From contig OY756142.1 in NCBI GenBank assembly GCA_963576785.1, positions 496,001 to 560,000 on the forward strand: 64,000 nt of DNA. The letters run 5' to 3'. The notes beneath the pieces were generated by a model that did no database searches, was not told the origin of the DNA, and was given only the letters and a program-made list of their open reading frames with translations. This document shows positions 34,803 through 45,812 of this stretch, piece after piece (within the stretch, counting starts at the first letter, position 1; each line of letters begins with the position of its first letter). A program made the position numbers and the translations under genes. This DNA comes from Chlorophyllum brunneum (lineage: Eukaryota; Basidiomycota; Agaricomycetes; Agaricales; Agaricaceae).

Positions 34803-37328
34803 GATTACACCCGATATTAACCTTGTTCATAGGTTGATACAAACGCACGTAATCCACGCGGAGATGGGTCGGGAACATGAGGTGTTCAAAATCGACAGAG
34901 CCAAAGTTTTTGGACATGCCAAGGTTAATGATCATGTACTGTTTCATTCAACATCTCATTAGCTTTTCAGTCAAATTGAATTTTGAATGGAGATAGAGTG
35001 GAGGCGGCACAAGCGACTATCCACGACAGGCAAGGTGAATGAAATAGTTGAAGTACGTACCATGGGCTCCTGTGGCACAGGCCTTGCAGATATTTCGACC
35101 GTTGCATCCGCGGCTATGCCACCTGCGTTGAGCGTCCAGGAGACTTGACCATCAGATACCCAGGTGATGTACTTGATCGTTCAGTTAGATCTACGGGTGT
35201 GGCGTTCTATTCACCGAGGAAAGGCATACCGCATCGTCGTAGCCTGTCAGCAAGTGGCAAGGGAAGGTTATGAGAACCGCCTGACCGGGAACTGTTGATC
35301 GAGCTGCTTACCTGGTTTGTACTAAAATGAATGAAGAATAAATGACAGTGTTCGAGGAAAGCGAGGCGAGAAGGGGCGAGAAGGAAATACATTACCTCGA
35401 AGGCATAAATGGAGTAACAATCTTCGACAAGTTCGTAGCATCGTTGATTTGTTTTAGTTACCACTGAAGTAGCTTCTTGGATGATGTTGCCAACGAAGCC
35501 GTTTATTCGTGATATACTTGGGTCGCTTACGACCATATTCTCTGTGGAGTTATCCCAGTGATATGCCTGATTGAAAGGCTGCGAAATGATCCACGCTCAG
35601 TAAACCATCTGGGCTCAGGTATACGGCCGCCACTCACCGCCCACTGCGCAGATTGTGAAACTTCCCCACTTAGCGGCTTCCCACCCATCTGAGCCTCGAA
35701 TACATCAATCTCAGGCGCTGATCGACCAACATATGACCCATCCGAGTGTTTCGGTCCAGGATGATCATCACCATCGCATGTACACCTCGAAAGCCTCTGT
35801 CCCGGCAAATATGACAGTACATCGTTGTACAAGTGATCGCCATTGACGGTAGCTGCTACTGGGAGCCCATTTATTGTTTGGTTAGGTGCTGTACCCACAT
35901 CGCATGTGTCGTACGTGTATGGCCACTGAAAATGGAAAGAGGGTGAGGGATAAATAACGGACAAAAAAAGAGATTGAGACGTACCATTCCTTCGAGCGTA
36001 GCTCCATACCCAGCGCGACCGAGGTTGCCCATTGTCCAGATGGCAGGCCACATGCCGACGACGTTGTTCGTTCCTGGGAGCCGCACCGCAGCTTCAAACA
36101 GTCCTCCAGTGAAGCAAAATTTATTCCTGGATAAATGTGGCGTTGTTCGTCCGAGTGTTAGTGATTCATGCCAAGTGCGATGGAAGGAAGTTTCAGTTAC
36201 CATGAGGATATGAGACCTGGACAATGTATTCAAATAAATGAATCGCTGCGGTTACGTTAAGGGGAGGAACATACCGCCTTGGAAGTTTAGGTCGTGAGTG
36301 GGTGTCTCGGAAAATGTGATGACGAGGGAACCGTTGGCCGTGGTAACGGCAGAGGGATCATACCATTCCAGATTGTTCGTGGCCTACGAGCTGTGATTAA
36401 TTCATTGAATCGCCTTGGAGAACACGGCGAAAGCTTCTTCCAACTAAACTCACCCAATAATGCATATCCGCGGCCTCCCAGTATGGATCATCACCAGGAT
36501 AAAAAGACCGACCATCAGTGTTGAATTCGTCAGAGAATACGAGTATCCAGTCCGTTCCGTCTCTGTGGGACTTTTTCACAAAAGCATCTTTGGGGGTGTC
36601 AAGGTCGATAAGTCCAAAATTGCCCATAGAGGGGATCTAAAAGGTGCCCGTGTCACCAAGTTAAAAATATGAGTTGTGGTGATGTTCGAGAATCAATTTA
36701 TTGATAGAATGCACGCGTGGCGATAAAAATAAAGTATACATACCTGACCAGTGGAGTTGATACCGCCGATATTAAAGCCTGGACTGCTCGGCCACCTTGA
36801 ACTAGCATACATGCCAATAGGGTAGCCAATGCTGATTCCGGAAGGAGTGCGTCGATAGAGCGAACAAAAGGGAATTAACGGCGTGCTTACAAGAGAGCGA
36901 GAAAGCCTGCACTGAGCATGGCTAGACAACCGAGGTTTGCGACGCCTCGTCTTGAGAATGGAAAGCGCTTGCCATCAGGGTTGAATGGTTTCTCTGGGTT
37001 GTGTAGTGAGTCGTCTGGCTCGATGAGGTCAGGGGATAGGTCTGAGCCCCAGGAGCGAGGGTCTGGCGACAATGAATACTTGGCTAAATTAGTAGAGAGC
37101 GATATTTCAGGGTCGAGATACACACTTTGTCTGAGAGAGTGCTGTAACGTGAGCTGAACGCAAAGGAATAGGGCGAGTCACTGCCAGTCTGAAGGCCTTG
37201 AACGAAGTTTATTCCACGTAGTACAGAAAACATACCCCGCTGCCTCGTCGAAGTTCGCCAAAGCTCGAGGAGTGGAAAACACTGAGGGTGGGGTTGGCGG
37301 AGAGGAAGCCTGGACGAGGAGAAGACAT
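34603..37328 (-). CDS. KRE6: Kre6/Skn1-type beta-1,6-glucan synthesis protein (GH16)
   Basis: Type II membrane protein of the secretory pathway needed for cell-wall beta-1,6-glucan, with a lumenal GH16-like domain. The start at 37328 gives MSSPRPGFLSANPTLSVF; a cytosolic tail follows (SPDLIEPDDSLHNPEKPFNP), a signal anchor ANLGCLAMLSAGFLALL, then IGGINSTGQ, GLIDLDTPKDAFVKKS, WILVFSDEFNTDGRSFYPGD, DPYWEAADMHYW. GH16 core: WNKFCFTGG-type exon (NKFCFTGGLFEAAVRLPG), MWPAIWTMGNLGRAGYGAT, YTYDTCDVGTAPNQT, LPGQRLSRCTC, catalytic EIDVFEAQ, and QEPMYMIINLGMSKNFG. The end is YGRPFPKNKLLESC. Many introns; intact as far as I can read. Divergent from the F-box gene. Confidence 0.92.
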
Positions 37329-37510
37329 GGTGGGTCAGGAAGGGGAAGAGGTTTAGAGGATTTTATTGGTGGAGAGGATGAATTGATGATGAGCGTAATA
37401 GATGCCATGGCGAAGCAGATGCTTCTCGGTGGAGAGGGCAGCTGTGTGGCCATAAACTACTCCGATCAAAATGTGCTATCTTTAGCTTCCCATGCTCCCA
37501 CATCGCCGCC
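37329..37510. promoter_or_regulatory. Divergent promoter region, KRE6 and F-box gene
   Basis: 182 bases between the two start codons, short enough to be a shared bidirectional promoter. No specific element recognised. Confidence 0.45.
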
Positions 37511-39198
37511 ATGTTCCTCGACGCTCTTCCTGTCGAACTCATTGCCGACATCCTCTCCGAACTCGACCTCACCTCCCTCATCACATGTGCCTATCTCTCC
37601 AGGTCTCTCTATCTCGTCGCCTCCGACCCTGCCCTCAATCCCTGGCGCAAACCTATCCGACGCAACCTTCGCTCTCACAACTACGAACCCGCTCTCAAAC
37701 ACCTTAGCGTGCGGACGACCGTTCCGCGTCACAATTGGATCGATATCCTTACTCTTGCTCGTCCATCCTTTCTCATGTTCCACTCTACGCTCCCCAATTT
37801 GAAAGAAGCAGAATGGGAAGAGTGTTTTAAGCGAAGGTTTCTGCCCAGCTGGAGAAAGTGGAAAAAAGAGGGATCTTGGAAGGAGGTGTTCCTCAGGTAC
37901 GCTCATGTGTGATCAGGACTTCGACGGCCCTCAATCAATTTCATCAATTTTAGGATCCTCTATCGTGTGTGGCATCGCAGCACCACTAACTGCACGACAG
38001 ATGAAGCTTGGACAAAGTATATATCCCCTCTGAAGGCAGAGTCTGATGTCTAATAAATCGCTACACAACATCAGATATGTTGTCTTGAATCGCAATGGCT
38101 CCGCCAATGAATTACAAGTCTCGTCACGCAACTTTGACCCTTTCGTCATCTTCAACGAGATGAAGTGTGTGTCTATCTTATCGTATCCCACGATAAACGC
38201 GACTGTGCTGCCCATCTCATGCGCCTGCGCAGATTACAAAACAACTTGACCCATTTAGAGACCAAGCGAAGGGTTCGTCATTCCATTCCGATCGAGACTG
38301 GAATTTGTTATACCTTTATAGGTCGTTCTCGAGCTTGCAGACATCCGCATTATCGCTTTTGGAACACTCAGCCGACCAAAAACGACGCTGAGTATCAACC
38401 CAAATGCACATATGTTTCTCCACCCGCCTGGAATCGAGAGAGGCGTCGTTGGACGAAACATGACTAACCGTCGACGCTTTTCAAGCGCCGAGGATTACAT
38501 CCAAGATTATGGCGCCTATCCACTGATGACTGTCACATCCGTACCGAACTATCGTATGTCTCGCCTTTCGCTCCATTTGAATATGTCCCCTCGCTTCAGT
38601 CGCGTCTGAGTTTTTCCTTCCCGTTCCCTACGCCCCTCCGACACGGAAGTTTTCCTCCCTCCCAAATACGTGACTAACTCAGTTTAGTATCCCAGGAATA
38701 TCAAATGACGACCAATACATACACACAGCTGCAACATCCGACCCCGTCGCTTGCCTATGCAAACTATCCGCTTTTCACCCCCGGCGGTGGTGATAGACGA
38801 TGGATCGGTACCCCAGAAACCGAGGAGAGTTTGCATTGGGTAGGTCCACTCATGTACGTCCTTGGGTTTTCTTTTTTCCTTTCCACGATTTTGTCGCTCA
38901 ATTGTAGGCGACAACAACCCGTACCTCCACCGACGCTATTCCGCCTTGGCCATGCCCGGCTCTCTCATTATTGTTTCGTGGTTGAACTGCCAATTCGACG
39001 TTTTTTTCATTTTTGTTGTGGAAACTTTGTAGGTTGATTGCGCAAATTGTTGTTCCATCAGAATCTTCAAGCACTGATGCGCTCAGTACGGGGAGACAAC
39101 AATACGCTTCGTTCGCTTGGGCTGATTTGTGGACGATCGCGCCGTGGATGGAAGAGAGAATAACAAAGAGGATAGATGGTCCCGGATTGGGCCATTAG
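37511..39198 (+). CDS. F-box protein
   Basis: The N-terminus MFLDALPVELIADILSELDL, TSLITCAYLSRSLYLVASD, has the F-box pattern (LP.E....IL..L....L......S), which binds Skp1 in SCF ubiquitin ligases. After the first exon the frame continues ILYRVWHRSTTNCTTDEAWT, YVVLNRNGSANELQVSS, LQNNLTHLETKRR, VVLELADIRIIAFGTLSRP, RRFSSAEDYIQDYGAYPLM, TVTSVPNYLSQEYQMTT and LFTPGGGDRRWIGTPETEES. The probable last exon ends YASFAWADLWTIAPWMEERI and a stop at 39198. I could not settle the intron borders between about 38850 and 39015. The substrate is unknown. Confidence 0.72.
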
Positions 39199-41091
39199 AG
39201 CCTTAGCTAACAACAGAGCTCTGCACGCCATGTGCTTGAAACTGAGGTCTCAAGGAAAACGTTATGACCACCCGAGGACCCACAAATGTGCTCTACCCAC
39301 ACCCCCGCACGATCCCTAATTCCTGTCGGGTAATGTGTGTCCATGCTAGTTTGGCGTTACGTAAAGCCCAGGAGAAGTAGTCTAAGCGCACAGAGAAATA
39401 GAGCCAAATTTGGTGGGGGCACCGGATTGACAGAGGACAGAAGACCGTCCTAGTCGGTCTCCCGGAAAAATCGTGCGACGACTGGTCATTGGGTTGTGAG
39501 GACCCTACATGAGCAGAGACGCCTACTAGTGGGTATCGAGCACCTATGAGGAAATTTAAACTTCGTATACACAGGAACCGAACCCGTCCGTCGATAACAT
39601 CGGACAGACATTGTCCAACCAATCAAATCAGGGCTCACAATAACGCTTGAAGACAATAGGATTCCCTTTGGTTTACTTTCAGCAACCCAAAATATGCATT
39701 TTGCGGCTATTATGATCGATACACAAAGTCTCACTTCGCCTAACGTGAGGTTATATAAATTCAAACCGGCTTACATAATTGGCTTCCAGCAACCAAAAAT
39801 ATACATTTCGCGGCGAATAAGGCTGGAAACGTGGAGCGGCACAGTCAATAGTCCCCTTTTGTGGTCGTTGCCAAGTACTCTTTTCAGAGGTCTGCGTCTT
39901 TTTGTGGCGTGCCTCACGTGGGCTCGCGCTAGAAAGTCGATCCTGTGATCGCGAAAGCATGATCGGGTTTTGCCTTTTGTGAGTAAGGGTTGTTGCTTGA
40001 TCTGGTAGGTATGGACAAGAGTGAAGATATTTGGTGGGATAGGCAGTGAGCTTAGTTGAGGTAAAGATGAAGACCGCCGACGGAATATTCGGAGGTCTTG
40101 GAGGTGTACCAGGGTGAGTGGGCCGCTGGTCGAACTCTAACCTGACGACGTCTGTGTCGACTTTGGACGAATTCTACCCTGTGCTCAGCCGTACAACCAC
40201 GTCACCTCCATAGGCTTTTTGTTCTGCACCCCTCCGACATAAACATAGGCACGATATCATAGTCATAACATACAGTGGACCTCTAGCCGAATGAGTCTAG
40301 GTTGATCGTCGTTTTAAGTCGACTAGATTCCCTTCCTCGATTGGCCCTCCTAGAAGTTTATTTCATGACTATACGGATACATAAACACATTATTCCTTCT
40401 TAATGAGAGTAGCTAGAAGTCAACTACCCAGCACACCCCGTGCAAATCGTCGAAGATCTTCGTATATTTCATAAAGATCGAAAGTTCACATGTGCGTTTA
40501 CCCAGTGTGGGCACGAGGGGTCCAGTTTTACCCAGAAAAGGAGAAGAGGGGAATACTAGAATGACGCGGAGGCAGAACAACATCAAGCGTCGATTTCTGA
40601 TATTTGTCTTCACGTTTCTCCCCTTTTGTACCTTGCAGAGCTACATCCGCCCCGGAAACGCGATATCGGGGTTTCCTTACTTGAGCTGTGCGTCAGAACC
40701 GCGCAAACGAAACCACGGCGAATTCTGTCACTCTCGAGGTATGTAAATATTGTTATTGTTGTTGTTCTGATTGCAGTTTCGATAAAATGTGAGTTTCGAT
40801 CTACCAGTCAGCTACCCGGTTAGTCGCTAATAAGATTGGTATTTGGTATGTGGGTAGACGGTTTGGTTCCGGTATGGACCGAGGAACCAGAAATTGATGA
40901 TGTCACCGGGGTACGGTGTCAGGGGAGGTGTTTTAAGGCGGGTAAAGCCGTTCCGTACCGTCGGGTACAGATCTTGCAGATCGTAGAAAAGATCGATCCC
41001 CCCTATGTTTGGACTTTGAGGGATTTGGGGGTTCCTACAGAGAGGCTTTTAATGCGCCTAGAATGATTTTTTTTGGGTTTGCAGCGCGACC
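39199..41091. other. Intergenic region with uncertain 5' exons of the zinc-finger gene
   Basis: No gene is supported between 39199 and about 40400. A short imperfect repeat, CAGCAACC.AAAATAT.CATTT, occurs at 39681 and again at 39787. Around 40476-40545 the plus strand reads KFTCAFTQCGHEGSSFTQKR, which resembles half of a C2H2 finger and could belong to an upstream exon of the 41092 gene, but no clean splice path was found. Confidence 0.4.
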
Positions 41092-42458
41092 ATGTATACT
41101 AAGGTGAGTCAACCGTTCCTTCTCTTGACTGCGACTATGAGGTCTGATCATTGCCTTCGGTTCTTTTTTTTTGGTGTGGTGTGCGGTTACGCGCGCTTAT
41201 TGTCGGCGTTCATGATATGGCAGGTTTATCCGTGTGATTTGTGTAAGAAGACGTTCAGCCGGAATGGAGACTTGACGCGGCATAAGGCAATCCATTCAGG
41301 AGAGAAGTGAGTTCTTCATCCCCTGTACCTATCGTTCTGAGGGCTGACTGAAGGTTTTTTCGTAGGAATCATGTGTGCAACTTGTGTGGGATGCGGTTTG
41401 CCCAGCATTCTGGGTTGAAGACGCATCGGAATACACAGTATGTGTCCTTTGTCGCGTAATGATAAGGCACAATATGTTGATGAAGTTTCTGTGACGAAGT
41501 ACGGGTGAAAAACCCCATATGTGCGATTATTGTGGCAAAGCTTTCGGTGATCCGTCATCCTGCGCGCGCCACGAGAAAGAAAAACATTTTGGCAAGCCGT
41601 TCCAGTGTCGTTGGTGCCCTTCGAGGTAAGATCGCCTCTTTCTCGTGGTTGAACCTACATCTGACGGTCACAATAGTATTGTCCGCCGTTCATCCTTCGC
41701 GGGCCACCTCCGACAGAAGCACCCAGAGATTGGATACCTCGTGACGAAAGAATTCCTCGACGAGCTTGAGGGTCCTCGTATGTTGAAACCTCGCAACCGG
41801 CGTGGTAGAGCTCGGCGTAGCATGACCATGCCCGATCCGCGCGTGCTGGCCAAAGGCATCGAGAACGAGTTGTACGGCCGTAGTCAGCCCCGACGCGCGA
41901 CAACAGTCGACGATGAGATCATGGCGCCAATATTTGCGCCCGTTGTGAATTTGGATTTGGATGAGAAGACTGACAGTAAGACCGACTTGGGGCGCGCAGG
42001 GAGGGACTCGGAAGGTTGGTTCATTCTGCCGGAGGTTTCGACTAGTGCTCATGATGGCCTTGGGTATAGCGCTCTCGCTTGCGTTCGGCACCCAGAATTT
42101 CAGCGCACCGTATGTCGACCATGCGTCTTTGTCCCAGCCCATTACGCAATATAGGCAGTCCGCCGGCGTATACCAGCAACATCAGATGCTGGAACCCCTC
42201 AACTTGAACTATGGGATGCGAGTATATGGTGGACCACCGCAGTATGATATGGTGGAGACAGACGGCGGTTTTGACGTGCGGTCTGTGTCGTCGAGTCCTG
42301 GGCCTGTTACGCCGACGGATCTGAACGCACCGCCAGCGTACGTTGAGCCGTCAAAGATCAACCCGTATGACTATTCGTTGTACGGGACGGAGGAGTATGT
42401 TGCTCCGCCTTTGTATTCGTATGTTTCGGAGCAGCAGGGTCTGCTCTATCTTGTATGA
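41092..42458 (+). CDS. C2H2 zinc-finger protein, probable transcription factor
   Basis: Four consecutive fingers across several short exons: CDLCKKTFSRNGDLTRHKAI (then H), CNLCGMRFAQHSGLKTH, CDYCGKAFGDPSSCARHE and CRWCPS joined to SIVRRSSFAGHLRQKH. TGEKP-type linkers confirm the arrangement. After the fingers there is a basic region (KPRNRRGRARRS), an acidic stretch and a Tyr/Pro/Gln-rich tail (ITQYRQSAGVYQQHQML, YGTEEYVAPPLYSYVSEQQ), probably an activation region. The ATG at 41092 (MYTK, then an intron) is the nearest in-frame start; more 5' exons are possible. The stop at 42458 lies only 64 bases before the next start codon, so the tandem pair is very tight. Confidence 0.72.
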
Positions 42459-42522
42459 CTTGGCTGTACATGTTCTGTTGCAAGTGTATGATAGAATTGA
42501 TTGGACGGTTGATCGAACGAAA

Positions 42523-45181
42523 ATGATCATGTCGATTAAATTTCCACACTCGCCTCCCACCACCATCCCCCTCCGCCATCCCCCTTCCCTCCTGGTCCGT
42601 GCACTCCGCCGGCCAGCAGCCGCCATGATGCTCGCCTCGCCGCTCCTTCCCTCAGCGCCCTTCTCTCCTGTGCCCTCGCCCGCCCAGGAAGACCCCCTCT
42701 CATTCCGTCCAGCAAGAGACGTAGATGCATTCAACAGTCTCCTCCCACCGCCCATCGAGTTTGTCGAAGGCTCATCGTCAGGTGCTCTCGCCGTACCAGA
42801 GGGCAAGTACCAGCCTATCAATGTCTCCCCTAAGCTCTCTACCAAGGACGTACGTACTTTCCCTACTTCAGAATCTCAAAACAAACCACTCATCTTATGG
42901 TGTACCCGTGACATATTGCAGAGAACTGACGGATCTTTGCTCCGGTATAAATCCCCTGCTACTCCTACTCCTCCTGCCGCTGCTCTCTCTGCTCCGTCAA
43001 CACCCTCGGGCGCTAAACAAGCAACGCTGGCCGTTGGTATCGACCTCTCCTGGCCCGAGACGTGCGATCGTGCTTCTGGGCTTTACAACACCGGAAATAC
43101 TTGTTTTTTGAACAGTGCGCTCCAGTGTTTGTTACATACACCCCCTCTGTTGCGCGTGGTCATTGCACACAACAGGGACAAATGTATGTCTACCAATTCG
43201 CGCTTTGCTGCGAGCTTTGGTACTGACCACCTTGTAGGTCGAACTGGGGACAAGTTTTGTATGGTCTGCGCCTTCCGACAAGTTACTGTGCAGGCGCACA
43301 AGTCGTCATCAGCCTTCTCGCCTTATCCTATTTCGAGTCGACTGCAGAGTACGTCCGTTACCTTCTACAGTACTTATCTTATGTCCATCAATAGCTATTG
43401 CGAAACACATGCAAAGGGGCCGTCAAGAAGACTCGCATGAATTCCTTCGCTACGCCATCGACGCGATGCAAAAAGCATGTTTGCATGGTGTCCCTTCGTG
43501 TGTCCAACCCTTACAATACCATGTCAAATATTAGTCTAATCTCCATTTCAGAAAACTCGAGGCCAAGCTTGCAGAAACGACATGGGTCCCCAAGATTTTC
43601 GGTGGTAAACTTCGATCCCGCGTCAGTTGTCAAGATTGCGGCCACAACAGCGATACATTCGACCGGATCCTCGATCTCAGCCTCGACATCATCAAGGCCG
43701 ACTCGTTAAAGGAAGCTCTCAGGTCTTTCGTCTCCCCCGACTACCTCAAAGGGGCCGACAAGTACAAATGTGAAAAGTGCGTCAATTCCATATTTTCGAT
43801 GTGTATATATCCCCTCGCGGGGGTTTAATTCAGGCTCTGTAGGTGCAAAAAACACGTCAATGCCGAGAAACGTTTCACGATCCACGAAGCTCCCACAGTT
43901 CTCACAGTTCACCTCAAACGTTTTTCTCCGCTCGGTCGAAAAATTGGGCACCACGTCGTGTATGACGAACGCCTCAACCTCCAACCATACATGTCCAAGC
44001 ACCAATTCGGCCCAGTATATTCATTATACGGTGTGATATGCCACGCGGGTGGTGGTCCAAACTCTGGACACTATTACGCGTTTGTGAAGAGTCGATTGGG
44101 GAGGTGGTACGAGATGAATGATGAGATGGTCAGTCCGATAAATGGGCCACCTGTGAATAAGAAGATGGCGTATATTTTGTTTTATTTGAGGGATAAAGGT
44201 CAGGGGTTACAGGCTGCAATTAAGAGCGGTGGGGTTAATGGTGTGCATAAAGAGAAGGAGAAGGATGGAGGGCTGGTTGCGGGGATGAAGAAGAGGAGGG
44301 GGAGGGATGATGATGATGTTACTAATAATGCTGAAGAGGAAGAAGAGGATGTAGGTGAAAAAGTTGGCTTGACATCATCCAAGTTTATTGGACCACTACT
44401 TCCGTCACCCATGGACCGATCATCCGGCTCGCCTACGAAAAAGCTCAAAAAACACCACCACTTGACTGACAATGACACCGAAGAAGGGAGTGAGGGGAAG
44501 AAGGTTGACCCACAGGCGGAGAGGATTAAGCAGAAGATTCAAGCTGCGAAAGAGGCGAAAGAGGCTAAAGCGAAGAAGGCACTGGCAGTGCTTGAAGGGT
44601 ACGATTCGAGTGATTCGAGCGGTAGAGAGGAAGATAAGAAGAAGGTGTGTGGGGCGAACGGGAAGGGTAAAGGCAAGGCAAACGTTCTGGTGGAGAGTGA
44701 TGAAGATGAGGATGATGAAGGAGCTGATGAGGATGATGGAGGCAAACCACCATCATCGCCTATACCCCAGCTTAAGGGAAAACACCTCCCTTCATCCCCG
44801 ATCTCCACAAATAACTTCTACGGTCCGGTTTCGGCTTCAAACAAGAAAGGATCCACACCTCGCGTCAATGGCACAATAACGTCTTCGCCATCCAGATATC
44901 ATTCCTCTCATTTACCCGACGAGGGAGAGGAATCGAGACTAAACAAGAGTCCCCGTAAACATCATCATGAGAAGGGTCATGGCAAGAAATTTGAACGAAT
45001 GAAGATGCGTACATTGATGGCTTCCCCATCTAATGGTGGTGGTGGGAGGAATCAAAGTAAGGGATACGTGAGTCCTTTCAGCCGGATTGGGTCTGAGAAT
45101 AGCTCTGCGGCGAGGAACGGGGGTGGGGGGCGGATAAATACGTATGGGAAGAGGAAGCAGCGGAGGCCCAGAGGCCTTTAA
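42523..45181 (+). CDS. Ubiquitin-specific protease, USP36/UBP16-like
   Basis: Cysteine protease (C19) that removes ubiquitin; USP36 and its yeast relatives act mainly in the nucleolus. The start at 42523 (MIM) or 42529 ([10 protein letters not shown]) is followed by a Pro-rich leader. Catalytic Cys box [33 protein letters not shown]; two zinc-binding Cys pairs CQDCGH and [24 protein letters not shown]; catalytic His box [38 protein letters not shown] long disordered tail rich in Lys and Glu follows, with [14 protein letters not shown] and a final [16 protein letters not shown], consistent with nucleolar targeting. All exons join in frame. Its last ~20 codons and 3' flank recur at 48600. Confidence 0.9.
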
Positions 45182-45365
45182 AATGCTCTAGAGAACTCTC
45201 TTAGTTTGGGTTGATATATGCTTGCTGGCCATGGTAATGTGTAGTTAGTATCGAATTAAATGGCGAAAGACTAATGAATGTGTGTGTGCGACCGCAAGGC
45301 GTTCCTAAGAGCATCAACAGTCTAGTAGAATCTAAAGCCTCGCCTTGACCTTCTCAATACCAACA
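45120..45365. repeat. Deubiquitinase/PTC5 junction, first copy
   Basis: Direct repeat partner of 48600-48842. It contains the end of the deubiquitinase gene (intact here) and, on the minus strand, the last ten or so codons of PTC5 (ending AAGCYTTAG-like at 45330-45345) without the rest of that gene. Confidence 0.85.
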
Positions 45366-45695
45366 AAGAAAAGGAAGAATACATACGAGTAGATGGGCAG
45401 TTTTGAGTATTGAGCTATATATATGATTTCCATTATATTTTCCAAAAAGCATATCCTTCGTCCAAGTTGGCAATACCGAGTTCTAAACTCCCACAACAGA
45501 CTAGTAAGTGACGTTCTTCGGGTGGAAAGAGTACTGCGAGTGTTTTTACGTCTGCGGTTAAGGATGGGTCTTGTGTTTGAGTGAAACTGAAGAATGAGAC
45601 TGGGAGTGGTAGATGAGAAGGAGATGTGGATCTCCGAGTTCGAATTTCGTTTGGAATTTTCGCCGTCATGTATTGAAGATGATGCTGAACGAACA
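45362..45695 (-). pseudogene. Inverted fragment of the ACT-domain gene
   Basis: The minus strand reads RTRRSTSPSHLPLPVSFFSF, LTADVKTLAVLFPPEERHLL, VCCGSLELGIANLDEGYAF, matching the gene at 53873-55621 at residues encoded around 55040-55260. It then skips about 200 bases and continues with sequence matching 55470-55540 (GTATGTATTCTTCC..TTCTTGGT). It lacks the rest of the gene. Confidence 0.88.
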
Positions 45696-45711
45696 TAACT
45701 GTCTAGAACGA

Positions 45712-45812
45712 CATTGGCGTTTATAGGATGATAATTTAAGTGCTCATTGAATTAGAAATGCGTGGTGGTGGTGACGAAAGTGCGTTGAGTATACCTGGGC
45801 CATATTCGAGGA
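45712..45812 (+). pseudogene. Inverted PTC5 fragment
   Basis: The plus strand matches the minus-strand PTC5 coding region at about 48905-49010: GGATGATAATTTAAGTGCTC, GGTGGTGGTGACGAAAGTGC, GAGTATACCTG.GCCATATTCGAG. A short deletion near CATTGAGGAGGTC breaks the frame. It lies between the inverted ACT fragment and the direct ACT last exon. Confidence 0.85.
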
